The notes beneath the pieces were generated by a model that searched no databases, had not been told where the DNA came from, and saw only the letters and a list, made by a program, of their open reading frames with translations. Made by a program: the position numbers and the translations under genes. This document shows positions 14,160-21,753 of a stretch of 36,342 nucleotides of DNA, piece by piece; the first letter of the stretch is position 1, and each line of letters starts with the position of its first letter. The stretch is from Coriobacteriia bacterium (GTDB taxonomy: Bacteria; Actinomycetota; Coriobacteriia; Anaerosomatales; JAAXUF01), in contig JAAXWY010000024.1 of assembly GCA_013334745.1 (NCBI GenBank), positions 1-36,342 of the forward strand, read 5' to 3'.

Positions 14160-14504
14160 TCACCATGAGTACGAGTGCCAGTGAATGACAGGCGCGATGT
14201 AGTCCACGCTGGCGGCAGGTAGCGTGCGATCGTCCTGCCAGGCCGGATCGGTACTGTCGGGCCGGAGGATTACCGAATCGCCGTCTCGGAGTACCCGCTT
14301 GAGCGTGTAGCCTTCGCCGATGATGTGCACTGCTGCGGGTTCCCCTTCGGTGAGCGGGGCCGATGGAGATGTGAACACCACTGTGCTCCCCGGACGGAAT
14401 ACACGATCCATGCTCGAGCCGGAAACGAAGTCACCGCGTGCATCCGGGTACTGGCGCCTGATCTCGTCGAAGGATCTTCCTCGTTCATCTAGCACTTCAA
14501 TCAT
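14160..14504 (-). CDS. Stand-alone S24-type (LexA/UmuD-like) peptidase
   Basis: This 114-residue protein matches the C-terminal peptidase domain of LexA, phage CI repressors and UmuD. The Ser of the Ser-Lys dyad is Ser31 in SGSSMDRVFRPG, and the Lys is Lys69 in YTLKRVLRDGDSVILRP. The usual N-terminal helix-turn-helix is absent: the first 25 residues are short and charged, and no clear Ala-Gly or Cys-Gly self-cleavage site is seen. It could be a repressor whose DNA-binding part is the separate XRE protein, an SOS-responsive switch, or a UmuD-like protein. The ATG at 14504 has a G-rich stretch directly against it, so the start is not well fixed. It is the last gene before attR. Confidence 0.72.
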   Translation of the reverse strand: MIEVLDERGRSFDEIRRQYPDARGDFVSGSSMDRVFRPGSTVVFTSPSAPLTEGEPAAVHIIGEGYTLKRVLRDGDSVILRPDSTDPAWQDDRTLPAASVDYIAPVIHWHSYSW

Positions 14505-14644
14505 CCCCCTCGTGTCTCGCGTGCATCTATATATGCGTCTAACTGATTGCGCCTGACTGTTCCGCTGTGTGCTCTAGAGCCATCGGTGCAGTCGGGATTG
14601 TGCCTATGCGCCCGCGAAAGCTCCCTTATGGCCTCGCTCCTGAA

Positions 14645-14692
14645 GCACTCGTAATGCGGGGGTCAGGGGTTCGAATCCCCTCGTCGGCTCCA
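14645..14692 (+). repeat. attR: 48-bp direct repeat of tRNA-Thr 3' end
   Basis: This is the perfect second copy of the 48 bases at 6609-6656. The preceding bases do not continue the tRNA (no D arm or 5' acceptor strand), so this is not a second tRNA gene but the original chromosomal 3' end displaced by insertion. Confidence 0.93.
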
Positions 14693-14704
14693 CACACACA
14701 TCAG

Positions 14705-14730
14705 CGGGGACCCTCAGGGGTCCCCGTCTT
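14705..14730 (+). terminator. Hairpin after attR, probably the original tRNA-Thr terminator
   Basis: CGGGGACCC (14705-14713) pairs with GGGTCCCCG (14718-14726) around TCAG, followed by TCTT. It holds the same position relative to the CCA as the hairpin after attL. The T-run is weak. It separates the element from the complex I cluster. Confidence 0.6.
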
Positions 14731-14870
14731 GCATTCTCGGCACCACCCGGTATGCAACGCAGTGATGAGATTGCAGGGTTGCGCCCCCTCCGCGTCGTAT
14801 ATCCACACAACTGCCTCTGCGATGCCGGTTGTGTCGCGGAGTGCACCTACATCCGGAACGGGGGTAAGGG

Positions 14871-15227
14871 ATGGATGTCCTGTCACTGGTATTCGCGAGC
14901 TTTCTGCTCGTTGCAATCGTGCTGGGCGTCATCCTGGTCTCACTGCCCCGATGGATGGCTCCGAACCAGCCCGGTGACCTGAAGGGCCGCCCGTACGAGT
15001 GCGGTGAGGAGCCCATCGGCACGCCGTGGGTTCGGTTCCGCATCGCCTACTACGTCTTCGCCCTGCTGTTCGTCGTCTTCGACGTCGAGGCGGTCTTTCT
15101 CTTTCCGTGGGCGGTCATCATGCGCCGACTCGGGGTCGTCGGTCTCGTTGAGATGGCGATCTTCATCGGGCTACTCGTGCTTGGTCTCGTGTATGCGTGG
15201 CGCAAAGGAGCCCTCGAGTGGGTGTAG
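14871..15227 (+). CDS. nuoA: Complex I subunit NuoA (cluster 1)
   Basis: This 118-residue membrane subunit with three helices helps link the peripheral and membrane arms and shapes the quinone entry region. The family segment [20 protein letters not shown] contains the conserved YECG with its Cys, and [12 protein letters not shown] carries the conserved acidic residues in helix 2. ATG 14871 follows a GGGGGTAAGGG stretch. It is the first gene of an 11-gene run that reads to 26158 with overlaps or gaps of at most 4 bases. The 178 bases between attR and this start should contain the promoter; I see no strong -35/-10 pair there. Confidence 0.94.
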   Translation: MDVLSLVFASFLLVAIVLGVILVSLPRWMAPNQPGDLKGRPYECGEEPIGTPWVRFRIAYYVFALLFVVFDVEAVFLFPWAVIMRRLGVVGLVEMAIFIGLLVLGLVYAWRKGALEWV

Positions 15228-15715
15228 ACACCGAGACCAAGGTGCTTGTCGCACCACTCCAGCAGCTGATGAACTGGGCGCGCGGTCACTCGATGTGGCC
15301 GCTCACATTCGGCACCGCCTGCTGCGCCATCGAGATGATGAGCTGTGGTTCGGCGCGCTATGACACCGATCGGTTCGGCATCTTCTTCAGGAATTCGCCG
15401 CGCCAGGCCGACTGCATGATCATCGCAGGCACCATCAATCTGAAGATGGTGCCGAGGATGAAGCTCCTGTACGAGCAGATGGCCGCTCCCAAGTACGTCA
15501 TCGCGATGGGGTCGTGCGCGGTCGGCGGAGGCCCCTTCGCAGCCGGCTACAACGTCGTCAACGGCGTCGACTTCGTCATCCCGGTCGACGTCTACATTCC
15601 CGGGTGCCCGCCGCGCCCAGAGTCGCTCATGGACGGGCTGCTCACCCTCATGGAGCGCAACGCTGCCGGCGAGCCGTCTGCGGCTGAGCGCTGGGCGCTG
15701 GAAGGCCGCGTGTGA
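15218..15715 (+). CDS. nuoB: Complex I subunit NuoB (cluster 1)
   Basis: This 165-residue subunit carries the terminal [4Fe-4S] cluster N2 that passes electrons to quinone. Its ligands are Cys35 and Cys36 ([10 protein letters not shown]), Cys100 (GSCAVGGGP) and Cys130 (IPGCPPRPE). GTG 15218 is used because AAAGGAG lies 8 bases upstream; this overlaps nuoA by 10 bases. The N-terminus is short, as in most bacterial NuoB. Compared with the NuoB of cluster 2, it has an extra Cys (MMSCG) just after the tandem cysteines, whose role is unclear. Confidence 0.95.
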   Translation: MGVDTETKVLVAPLQQLMNWARGHSMWPLTFGTACCAIEMMSCGSARYDTDRFGIFFRNSPRQADCMIIAGTINLKMVPRMKLLYEQMAAPKYVIAMGSCAVGGGPFAAGYNVVNGVDFVIPVDVYIPGCPPRPESLMDGLLTLMERNAAGEPSAAERWALEGRV

Positions 15716-17418
15716 GCACCGCGCCGACGATGACATACGACGCGCCCGAGGCGGTGCTTGCAGCAATCACCGCTGTGACCGACGTGGACGCGCTCGGACC
15801 GGGCGAGATGGTGTGCGGTCGTACCGACGCCTCGCGCATCGTCTCGGTGGCTACGGCGCTCAAGGCCGCCGGCTTCGCACACCTCACCTTTCTCACGGCC
15901 GTTGACCTGCCTGAGGCCGGCAGCGGGCTCGAGATGGTCTACGTCTTCAAGCGCCGAGCCGACCAGCAGTCGGTCGCGATCAAGGTCGCACTCGCGGAGG
16001 ATTCACTGGTCGTGCCCTCGCTCTACACGGTGTGGCCCGGCGCTGGACCGCACGAGCGCGAGGTCTACGACTTGTTCGGCGTGCGCTTCGAGGGTCATCC
16101 CAACCTCACGCGGATCGTCTTGCGTGACGACTTCGTGGGCCATCCGCTCCGCAAGGCCTTCGAGCTCGCCGAGGGTGGCGTGAGCCAGGAGACGGTTCGT
16201 GCGGCCGCGGCGGTGCACGGCAACGCATCGCATGACCTCGTGCCGCTCGAGCCCGGTCAGGCGCAGCTACCGGCCGAGTTCGATCCGTTTGCGGCTGCTG
16301 CTGAGGCCGGCGACCCTGCGTTGCACTCGCAGAGACTCGTGCTCAACATGGGCCCGCAGCACCCGAGCACCCACGGGGTCCTCCACCTCTACCTGACGCT
16401 CGAAGGTGAGACGGTCGTTGCGGCGCAACCCACCCACGGCTACCTACACCGCTGCATCGAGAAGCTGTGCGAGAAGAACGTATACCGCGCGTGCACTCCG
16501 CTGCTCGACCGCTGCGACTACGTCTCAGGGTTTCACCAGGAGCTCGCGTACATGCTTGCGCTTGAGGAGTTGCTCGGTATTGAGTCGACCCCCAAGGCCG
16601 ACTACCTGCGCGTGATCTTCTCGGAGCTCGTGCGCATCACGAGCCACCACACGTGGTTCGCTGCGGCCGGCTTCGACACCGGTGCGCTCACGCCGTTCCT
16701 CTACGCGTTCATCGACCGCGAGAAGATCCTCGACTTCTTCGAGACCGTAGCCGGCGCCCGCATGATGTTCAACTACTTCCGCCCCGGGGGCGTCAAGGAC
16801 GACATTCAGCCCGAGGCAGCCGCGTCGATGATCGCGTTCCTCAAGACCTTCACGCGCTCCATGGACGACTGCGAGTCTCTGCTCACCAACAACGAGATCT
16901 TCCGCGTCCGCATGCGCGGCGTCGGCGTTCTGTCGCCCGAGGCCGTGGCGGCCTATGGCGTCACCGGCTCGGTCGCGCGCGCATCCGGCGTCGACATCGA
17001 CCTGCGCCGGGACGCGCCCTACGCGGCGTACGACCGGCTGCCGGTCAACGTGACGCTCGGGACGACCGGCGACACCTACGACCGCTACATCGTCCGCATC
17101 GCCGAGATGCGCGAGTCCGCCCGCATCGCCCTCGAGGCGCTCGAGGGCTTGCCCGAGGGTCCGCACATCGCCGAAGGCGTGCCGCGCGCGTTGCGCCCGC
17201 CGGTCGGTGCGGTCTATCGCGAAGTCGAGAGCCCCCGAGGCGAGCTGGGGATGTTCGTGGTCAGTGACGGTTCGACCAAGCCGTGGCGCCTCAAGGTGCG
17301 CTCGCCGGCCTTTTCGAATCTCCACGTCGCTCCGGCCATGCTCAAGGGCTGCCGTGTCGCCGACGTCATCCCGGCCCTCGGGTCGGTCGACGTCGTGATG
17401 GGGGAGATCGACCGATGA
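15712..17418 (+). CDS. nuoCD: Fused complex I subunit NuoCD (cluster 1)
   Basis: This 568-residue protein joins NuoC (about residues 1-180, with [19 protein letters not shown]) and NuoD (about 208-568) through a short linker. The NuoD part begins at [18 protein letters not shown]; the His of the HPSTHG loop and the Tyr of DRCDYVSG are the quinone-binding pair known from structures. [15 protein letters not shown] near the C-terminus is also conserved. The four Cys of the related [NiFe] hydrogenases are not present in their usual pairs, so this is a quinone-type protein. GTG 15712 overlaps nuoB by 4 bases. It shares the fused architecture with cluster 2 but is clearly diverged from it. Confidence 0.94.
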   Translation: MSTAPTMTYDAPEAVLAAITAVTDVDALGPGEMVCGRTDASRIVSVATALKAAGFAHLTFLTAVDLPEAGSGLEMVYVFKRRADQQSVAIKVALAEDSLVVPSLYTVWPGAGPHEREVYDLFGVRFEGHPNLTRIVLRDDFVGHPLRKAFELAEGGVSQETVRAAAAVHGNASHDLVPLEPGQAQLPAEFDPFAAAAEAGDPALHSQRLVLNMGPQHPSTHGVLHLYLTLEGETVVAAQPTHGYLHRCIEKLCEKNVYRACTPLLDRCDYVSGFHQELAYMLALEELLGIESTPKADYLRVIFSELVRITSHHTWFAAAGFDTGALTPFLYAFIDREKILDFFETVAGARMMFNYFRPGGVKDDIQPEAAASMIAFLKTFTRSMDDCESLLTNNEIFRVRMRGVGVLSPEAVAAYGVTGSVARASGVDIDLRRDAPYAAYDRLPVNVTLGTTGDTYDRYIVRIAEMRESARIALEALEGLPEGPHIAEGVPRALRPPVGAVYREVESPRGELGMFVVSDGSTKPWRLKVRSPAFSNLHVAPAMLKGCRVADVIPALGSVDVVMGEIDR

Positions 17419-18500
17419 GCATCCTCAAGGTCTTCATCGGCGTGGTCGTACTCGTGATCGTGGTGCTGATCAACACCGTCGTCGTGATGTACTGCGAGCG
17501 GAAGTGGCTCGGGCACATGCAGGGTCGTATGGGCCCCATGCGCACCGGCTACCACGGTCTGCTGCAGCCGATCGCCGACGCCATCAAACTGCTGGGCAAA
17601 GAGGATCTGGTGCCCGCTGCGGCAGACCGTGTTCTCTTTCTGATCGCGCCCATCCTCATGTTCTCGCCGGCGATCCTGCTCTACGCGGCGACTCCTTGGG
17701 TCGAGTCGTTCACGGGGATGAGCTTCGACACCGGCATCTTCTTCGTGTTCGCCGTCGCCGCGCTTTCGCCGGTGGGCGTACTCATCGCCGGCTGGGCCTC
17801 AGCCAACAAATACTCCGTCATCGGCGGGTTCAGGGCGGCGGCTCAGCAGATCAGCTACGAAGTCCCCATGGTGCTCTCGACCGTCGGACTCGTGATGGTT
17901 GCCGGCTCGATGAAGCTCTCGGCGATCGTCGGTGCGCAGACGCAGGTGTGGAACATCGTCACACAACCACTCGCGTTCCTTCTGTTCTTCATCGGCGTAC
18001 TCGCCGAGGTCAATCGAACGCCGTTCGACATCCCCGAGGCCGAGTCCGAGCTCGTGGCCGGCTTCAACATCGAGTACTCGAGCATGCGCTTTGCGCTGTT
18101 CTTCGTCGCCGAGTACATGAACGTCTTCACAGTGTCGCTTCTCGCCACGCTGCTGTTCCTGGGCGGTTGGAACGGCCCGATTCTGCCCGGCATCGTCTGG
18201 CTGCTCATCAAGACCTACGCGGTCGTCTTCCTGATCATCTGGGTGCGTGCGACGTTCCCCCGCCTGCGCGTCGACCAGCTCATGGCGTTCGGGTGGAAGG
18301 TGCTCATCCCCGCATCACTCGTGAGCCTCGCGATCGTCTCGGTCGGGGTCGTCACCAACCCGTGGGTCATCGTCGTGTGTGAAGTGCTCGCGGCCGCGGT
18401 GTTCGTGTGGCTCGTTGCGCGTATCGGCGTTCGGGCAGGTACTGCCGAGCGGGCGGCTGCGAAAGCCGCGGCATCGAGTGCAGGGGAGGTGGCGGCGTGA
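17415..18500 (+). CDS. nuoH: Complex I subunit NuoH (cluster 1)
   Basis: This 361-residue membrane subunit with about eight helices forms most of the quinone chamber and its link to the pumps. The canonical cytoplasmic motif is intact: Glu28 in MYCERKWLGHMQGRMGP, Gln36, Arg38 and Arg43. The loop motif PEAESELVAGFNIEYSSMRF is also conserved. The C-terminus has an extra hydrophobic helix and an Ala-rich tail beyond residue 320, which the NuoH of cluster 2 lacks. ATG 17415 overlaps nuoCD by 4 bases. Confidence 0.95.
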   Translation: MSILKVFIGVVVLVIVVLINTVVVMYCERKWLGHMQGRMGPMRTGYHGLLQPIADAIKLLGKEDLVPAAADRVLFLIAPILMFSPAILLYAATPWVESFTGMSFDTGIFFVFAVAALSPVGVLIAGWASANKYSVIGGFRAAAQQISYEVPMVLSTVGLVMVAGSMKLSAIVGAQTQVWNIVTQPLAFLLFFIGVLAEVNRTPFDIPEAESELVAGFNIEYSSMRFALFFVAEYMNVFTVSLLATLLFLGGWNGPILPGIVWLLIKTYAVVFLIIWVRATFPRLRVDQLMAFGWKVLIPASLVSLAIVSVGVVTNPWVIVVCEVLAAAVFVWLVARIGVRAGTAERAAAKAAASSAGEVAA

Positions 18501-18997
18501 TCGGGATGGCGAAAGGCATGCTGACCACGCTGCGCTACTGCCTGCGTCCCGCGCACACGGTGCAGTACCCCAAGGTCCGCCGGGAACTGCCGCCTCGCAG
18601 CCGCACGATGTTCGCGCTGCCCCTCGACGAGCAGGGCAACCCGCGCTGCACCGCCTGCACGCTGTGCGCGAAGTCGTGTCCCGACAACGCGATCACTCTC
18701 GAGTCCGAGAAGCGTGCTGATGGTCCTGGTCGTGTCCTGACCCACTACAGCGTCAATCTCGGCACGTGCATGTACTGCGGACTCTGTGTCGAGAACTGCC
18801 CCTCTGACGGCGTTGAGTTCATCGGCGACTACGAGCGAGCGTCCGCCGAGCGTGACGACATGCGGCTCGTGCTCTTCGACCGGCCTTACGTCGCGCCGGA
18901 GGGCACCGCCGAGGCGCCCGGGCCCGCGGCTCAGACCGCGACCGAGGACCCGGCGTCGCAGGCGTCGACACCGTCGAGTGGCGGTGACGCGCAGTGA
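18497..18997 (+). CDS. nuoI: Complex I subunit NuoI (cluster 1)
   Basis: This 166-residue ferredoxin-like subunit holds clusters N6a and N6b. The two four-Cys motifs are Cys51-54-57-61 (CTACTLCAKSCPD) and Cys91-94-97-101 (CMYCGLCVENCPS). GTG 18497 is preferred because GGGGAGG lies 7 bases upstream; ATG 18506 is possible. The last 35 residues are a Pro/Ala/Thr/Ser-rich tail without a fold. With no NuoG in the cluster, this subunit is the likely docking point for an external electron donor. Confidence 0.95.
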   Translation: MIGMAKGMLTTLRYCLRPAHTVQYPKVRRELPPRSRTMFALPLDEQGNPRCTACTLCAKSCPDNAITLESEKRADGPGRVLTHYSVNLGTCMYCGLCVENCPSDGVEFIGDYERASAERDDMRLVLFDRPYVAPEGTAEAPGPAAQTATEDPASQASTPSSGGDAQ

Positions 18998-19524
18998 CCC
19001 TTGAGGCGGTCCTCTTCTACTTCTACGCCCTGGTCGCCGTTGGCGGAGCACTGGGGCTCGTGCGGGCGAAGCGCCTCGTTCACGCAGCGATGTTCTTCTT
19101 CGCGACCCTTGTCGCGATCGCCGGCATCTTCCTCTTGCTCAGAACCGAGTTCCTCGCAGCGATGCAGCTGTTCGTCTACGGCGGAGCGATGACCGTGCTC
19201 GTGCTCTTCGCGCTCATGTTCACCGGAGCAGAGCCCGCAAACTCGCCACCCGACCGCACATGGGTGCGCTGGCTGGGCACGGCCGTGGCGGTGACGTTCT
19301 TCATGACGGCCATCACCGCGATCTGGAGCGCGCAGTGGGTGCTCACCCCCGGCGAACCGCTCACGATGGCCGCGACCGCTGAGGTGCTGTTCTCTCGCCT
19401 CGTGATTCCGTTCGAGATGGCCGGCCTGGCGCTGACGATCGCACTGATCGGCACCATCGTGCTGGCGCGTGAGGACGACGTGCTCGACCCCGACTCTTCC
19501 GATGAGGGCGGTGAGGCCGCGTGA
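18994..19524 (+). CDS. nuoJ: Complex I subunit NuoJ (cluster 1)
   Basis: This 176-residue, five-helix membrane subunit contributes to the central water and proton axis. The helix-3 segment FLAAMQLFVYGGAMTVLVLF contains the conserved Tyr/Gly turn of the pi-bulge region. The C-terminus is acidic (DPDSSDEGGEA). GTG 18994 overlaps nuoI by 4 bases. Confidence 0.92.
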   Translation: MTLEAVLFYFYALVAVGGALGLVRAKRLVHAAMFFFATLVAIAGIFLLLRTEFLAAMQLFVYGGAMTVLVLFALMFTGAEPANSPPDRTWVRWLGTAVAVTFFMTAITAIWSAQWVLTPGEPLTMAATAEVLFSRLVIPFEMAGLALTIALIGTIVLAREDDVLDPDSSDEGGEAA

Positions 19525-19829
19525 TCACGCTCAATCACTATCTGGTGCTCGCGGCCGCACTCTTCTGCATCGGTCTGTACGGAGTGCTCACGTCGCGCAA
19601 CGCGCTGCGCATCGTCATCAGTGTCGAACTCATCTTGAACGCCGTGAACATCAACCTCGCCGCCTTCTCGGTATTCGTCGCGCCGAAGCAGGCCATCGGC
19701 GTGAGCTTCGTGCCATTCCTCATGGTCATCGCCGCCGCCGAGTTCGGCCTGGCGCTGGCGATCATCATCACGCTCAATCGCACATCCGATATCAACGCCG
19801 TCGAGTCGCTGCGAAAGCTGTGGGGGTGA
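19521..19829 (+). CDS. nuoK: Complex I subunit NuoK (cluster 1)
   Basis: This 102-residue subunit has three helices and is related to MrpC. The two buried glutamates needed for proton transfer are seen in ISVELILNAVNINLAAFS and in AAAEFGLALAIII. GTG 19521 overlaps nuoJ by 4 bases; the length is typical for the family. Confidence 0.94.
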   Translation: MITLNHYLVLAAALFCIGLYGVLTSRNALRIVISVELILNAVNINLAAFSVFVAPKQAIGVSFVPFLMVIAAAEFGLALAIIITLNRTSDINAVESLRKLWG

Positions 19830-19833
19830 GCCG

Positions 19834-21753
19834 ATGAACCTACTTCAGGACTCATGGGTTCTCCCGCTGCTTCCCCTGGTGGCGTTCGTGCTCATCACGG
19901 CGACCGGTCGCAAACTGCCGACGATGGTCGCGCCGGCGATCGGGATCGCCGCGATGAGCGGAGTCTTCGCTTCGTCGCTCGCCTTGCTGTGGATGACGAT
20001 CGGCGGGCAGGCCGGCTCGGCGACCACCACGTGGCTGCACATCGGTGGCGTGCCTATCGAACTCGGCGTGGCCGTCGATGAGCTCTCGTCGCTCATGCTC
20101 GTCATCGTCTCGCTCGTCAGTCTGCTCGTGCAGATCTACTCGATCGGCTACATGCACTCCGACGAGCGCTTCCGCTGGTACTACGCGGCAATCTCACTGT
20201 TCACCGCGGCGATGCTCGGCGTCGTGCTCGCCAACGGCTGGCTGCTCATGTACATGTGCTGGGAGCTCATGGGGCTCGCCTCGTATCTCCTGATCGGCTT
20301 CTGGTACGAGCAACCGGTCGCCGCCAGAGCGGCCGCCAAGGCGTTCCTCGTGACACGCATCGGTGACGTCGGGTTCGGGCTCGCGCTCGTGTTCATGTGG
20401 ACGCGTGCGCACTCGTTCCAGTTCGAAGAGGTGTTCCACCTCGTTGAGACCGGCGGCTGGGTCGGGCCTACTCTCATCGCCACGGCGCTCCTGCTGTTCA
20501 TGGGGGCGATGGGTAAGAGTGCGCAGTTCCCGCTGCACGTCTGGCTTCCCGACGCGATGGCCGGTCCCACACCCGGCTCGGCGCTCATCCATGCCGCGAC
20601 GATGGTGGCAGCAGGCGTGTACCTGGTCGCGCGCTCGTTCCCGCTGTTCGAGGCGAATCACATCACGCTGCAGGTTGTGGCCGCTATCGGGATGATCACC
20701 GCGCTCATGGCAGCGCTCATCGCGGTGACGATGGACGACATCAAGAAGATGCTCGCGTACTCGACGATCTCGCAGCTCGGCCTGATGATGCTCGCTCTGG
20801 GAGTCGGCAATTGGGTCGCAGCGATCTTCCATCTGATGACACACGCGTTCTTCAAGGCGTTGCTGTTCTTGGCCGCAGGCAGCGTGATCCACGCGACACA
20901 CACGCAAGACCTCCACGAGATGGGCGGGCTGTGGCGCAAGATGCCGATCACCGCCATCACGTGGATCATCGGTTCGCTGTCGCTTGCAGGCATCCCACCG
21001 CTCGCGGGTTTCTGGAGCAAGGACGAGATCCTGCTGTCGGTGATGCACGGTGGCAACGTCGTCTATCTGATTCTCGCGGTTCTCACGGCGGGCCTGACCG
21101 CGTTCTACATGGGACGCGCGACCTTCCTCGCATTCTTCGCGACGCCGGGCCCGGCGAGCAAGAGCGAGCACGCGCACGAGTCCCCGGCGGTCATGACGGT
21201 GCCGCTGGTCGTACTCGCTGCGCTGGCCGTCGTAGCCGGCTTCGTCAATTCGCCGTTCGCGCACTACGCCTTCGGGGCGTTCCTCGGCGAACACGGCGGC
21301 GAGTTCTCGCTGCGCCTTGCCGTAGCGGCGGTCGCCGTCTCGGTTGGTGCGATCGCGTACGCGTGGCTGATGTACGTCAAGGAAGAGATCACTCCTGACT
21401 GGTACATGAAGACCTGGTTCGCCCAGTCGGTACTCGCACGGACGTTTCGTATCGACGACATGTACGAGTTCTTCGTCCTGGCGCCGATCATGGTCGTCTC
21501 GGAGTTCTTCGGCCGAATCGACTCGATGGCCGTCGACGGCGCCGTCCGTGGCGCCGGCTGGGTCGGGATGGTCGTGAGCAAGGCCCTCGCGATCTTCGAT
21601 CGTTCGGGCATCGACGGAGCGGTCGACGGGCTCGGCTCGTCAGTGATCGGCGCCGGAAGGGGAGTGCGCAAAGCGCTCACCGGTGACGTGCAGATCTACC
21701 TGTTGATGTTCGTCGCCTCGATCGTGCTCCTCGTGGTGGTGTTCGTCCGATGA
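19834..21753 (+). CDS. nuoL: Complex I antiporter-like subunit NuoL (cluster 1)
   Basis: This 639-residue distal pumping subunit has the conserved TM5 Glu144 (CWELMGLASYLLIGFWY) and TM7 Lys228 (GAMGKSAQFPLHVWLPDAMA). The C-terminal part should form the long lateral helix that runs along the membrane arm. In that region a unit is repeated after exactly 26 residues: IDSMAVDGAVRG (from residue 562) and FDRSGIDGAVDG (from 588). Ordinary NuoL proteins that I recall have one such DGxVxG unit, so the lateral helix looks lengthened by 26 residues. This would suit a complex with one more pump, and a second nuoM is indeed present in this cluster. Confidence 0.94.
   Translation: MNLLQDSWVLPLLPLVAFVLITATGRKLPTMVAPAIGIAAMSGVFASSLALLWMTIGGQAGSATTTWLHIGGVPIELGVAVDELSSLMLVIVSLVSLLVQIYSIGYMHSDERFRWYYAAISLFTAAMLGVVLANGWLLMYMCWELMGLASYLLIGFWYEQPVAARAAAKAFLVTRIGDVGFGLALVFMWTRAHSFQFEEVFHLVETGGWVGPTLIATALLLFMGAMGKSAQFPLHVWLPDAMAGPTPGSALIHAATMVAAGVYLVARSFPLFEANHITLQVVAAIGMITALMAALIAVTMDDIKKMLAYSTISQLGLMMLALGVGNWVAAIFHLMTHAFFKALLFLAAGSVIHATHTQDLHEMGGLWRKMPITAITWIIGSLSLAGIPPLAGFWSKDEILLSVMHGGNVVYLILAVLTAGLTAFYMGRATFLAFFATPGPASKSEHAHESPAVMTVPLVVLAALAVVAGFVNSPFAHYAFGAFLGEHGGEFSLRLAVAAVAVSVGAIAYAWLMYVKEEITPDWYMKTWFAQSVLARTFRIDDMYEFFVLAPIMVVSEFFGRIDSMAVDGAVRGAGWVGMVVSKALAIFDRSGIDGAVDGLGSSVIGAGRGVRKALTGDVQIYLLMFVASIVLLVVVFVR

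Larger units (their letters stand above)
6657..14692. mobile_element. Integrated satellite-like element in tRNA-Thr
   Basis: A segment of 8,036 bases is bounded by a perfect 48-bp tRNA-Thr repeat. Genes in order are integrase (-), unknown (-), XRE regulator (+), excisionase-like (+), small unknown (+), replisome-organizer-like (+), DnaC-like loader (+), several small unknowns (+), ADP-ribosyltransferase with an overlapping small ORF (+), coiled-coil membrane protein (-) and S24-type peptidase (-). I see no terminase, portal, capsid, tail, lysis, relaxase or conjugation gene. Integrase plus divergent regulators plus a replication module resembles phage-inducible chromosomal islands. A decayed prophage or an integrated plasmid are alternatives. 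Both att copies are perfect and the core genes look intact, so excision may still occur. Confidence 0.88.

Noticed and set aside
14004..14168. Plus-strand ORF of 54 residues starting MIDVDAWREAHALAG
   Set aside because: It runs through a perfect 12-bp hairpin and into the end of the S24-type peptidase gene, has no clear ribosome-binding site, and its second half is low complexity.
14640..14692. A second tRNA-Thr gene
   Set aside because: Only the anticodon arm, T arm and 3' end are present. The D arm and 5' acceptor strand are missing, so this is attR.
15712..17418. [NiFe] hydrogenase large subunit instead of NuoCD
   Set aside because: The paired CxxC nickel ligands are absent and the quinone-site HPSTHG and DRCDY motifs are present.
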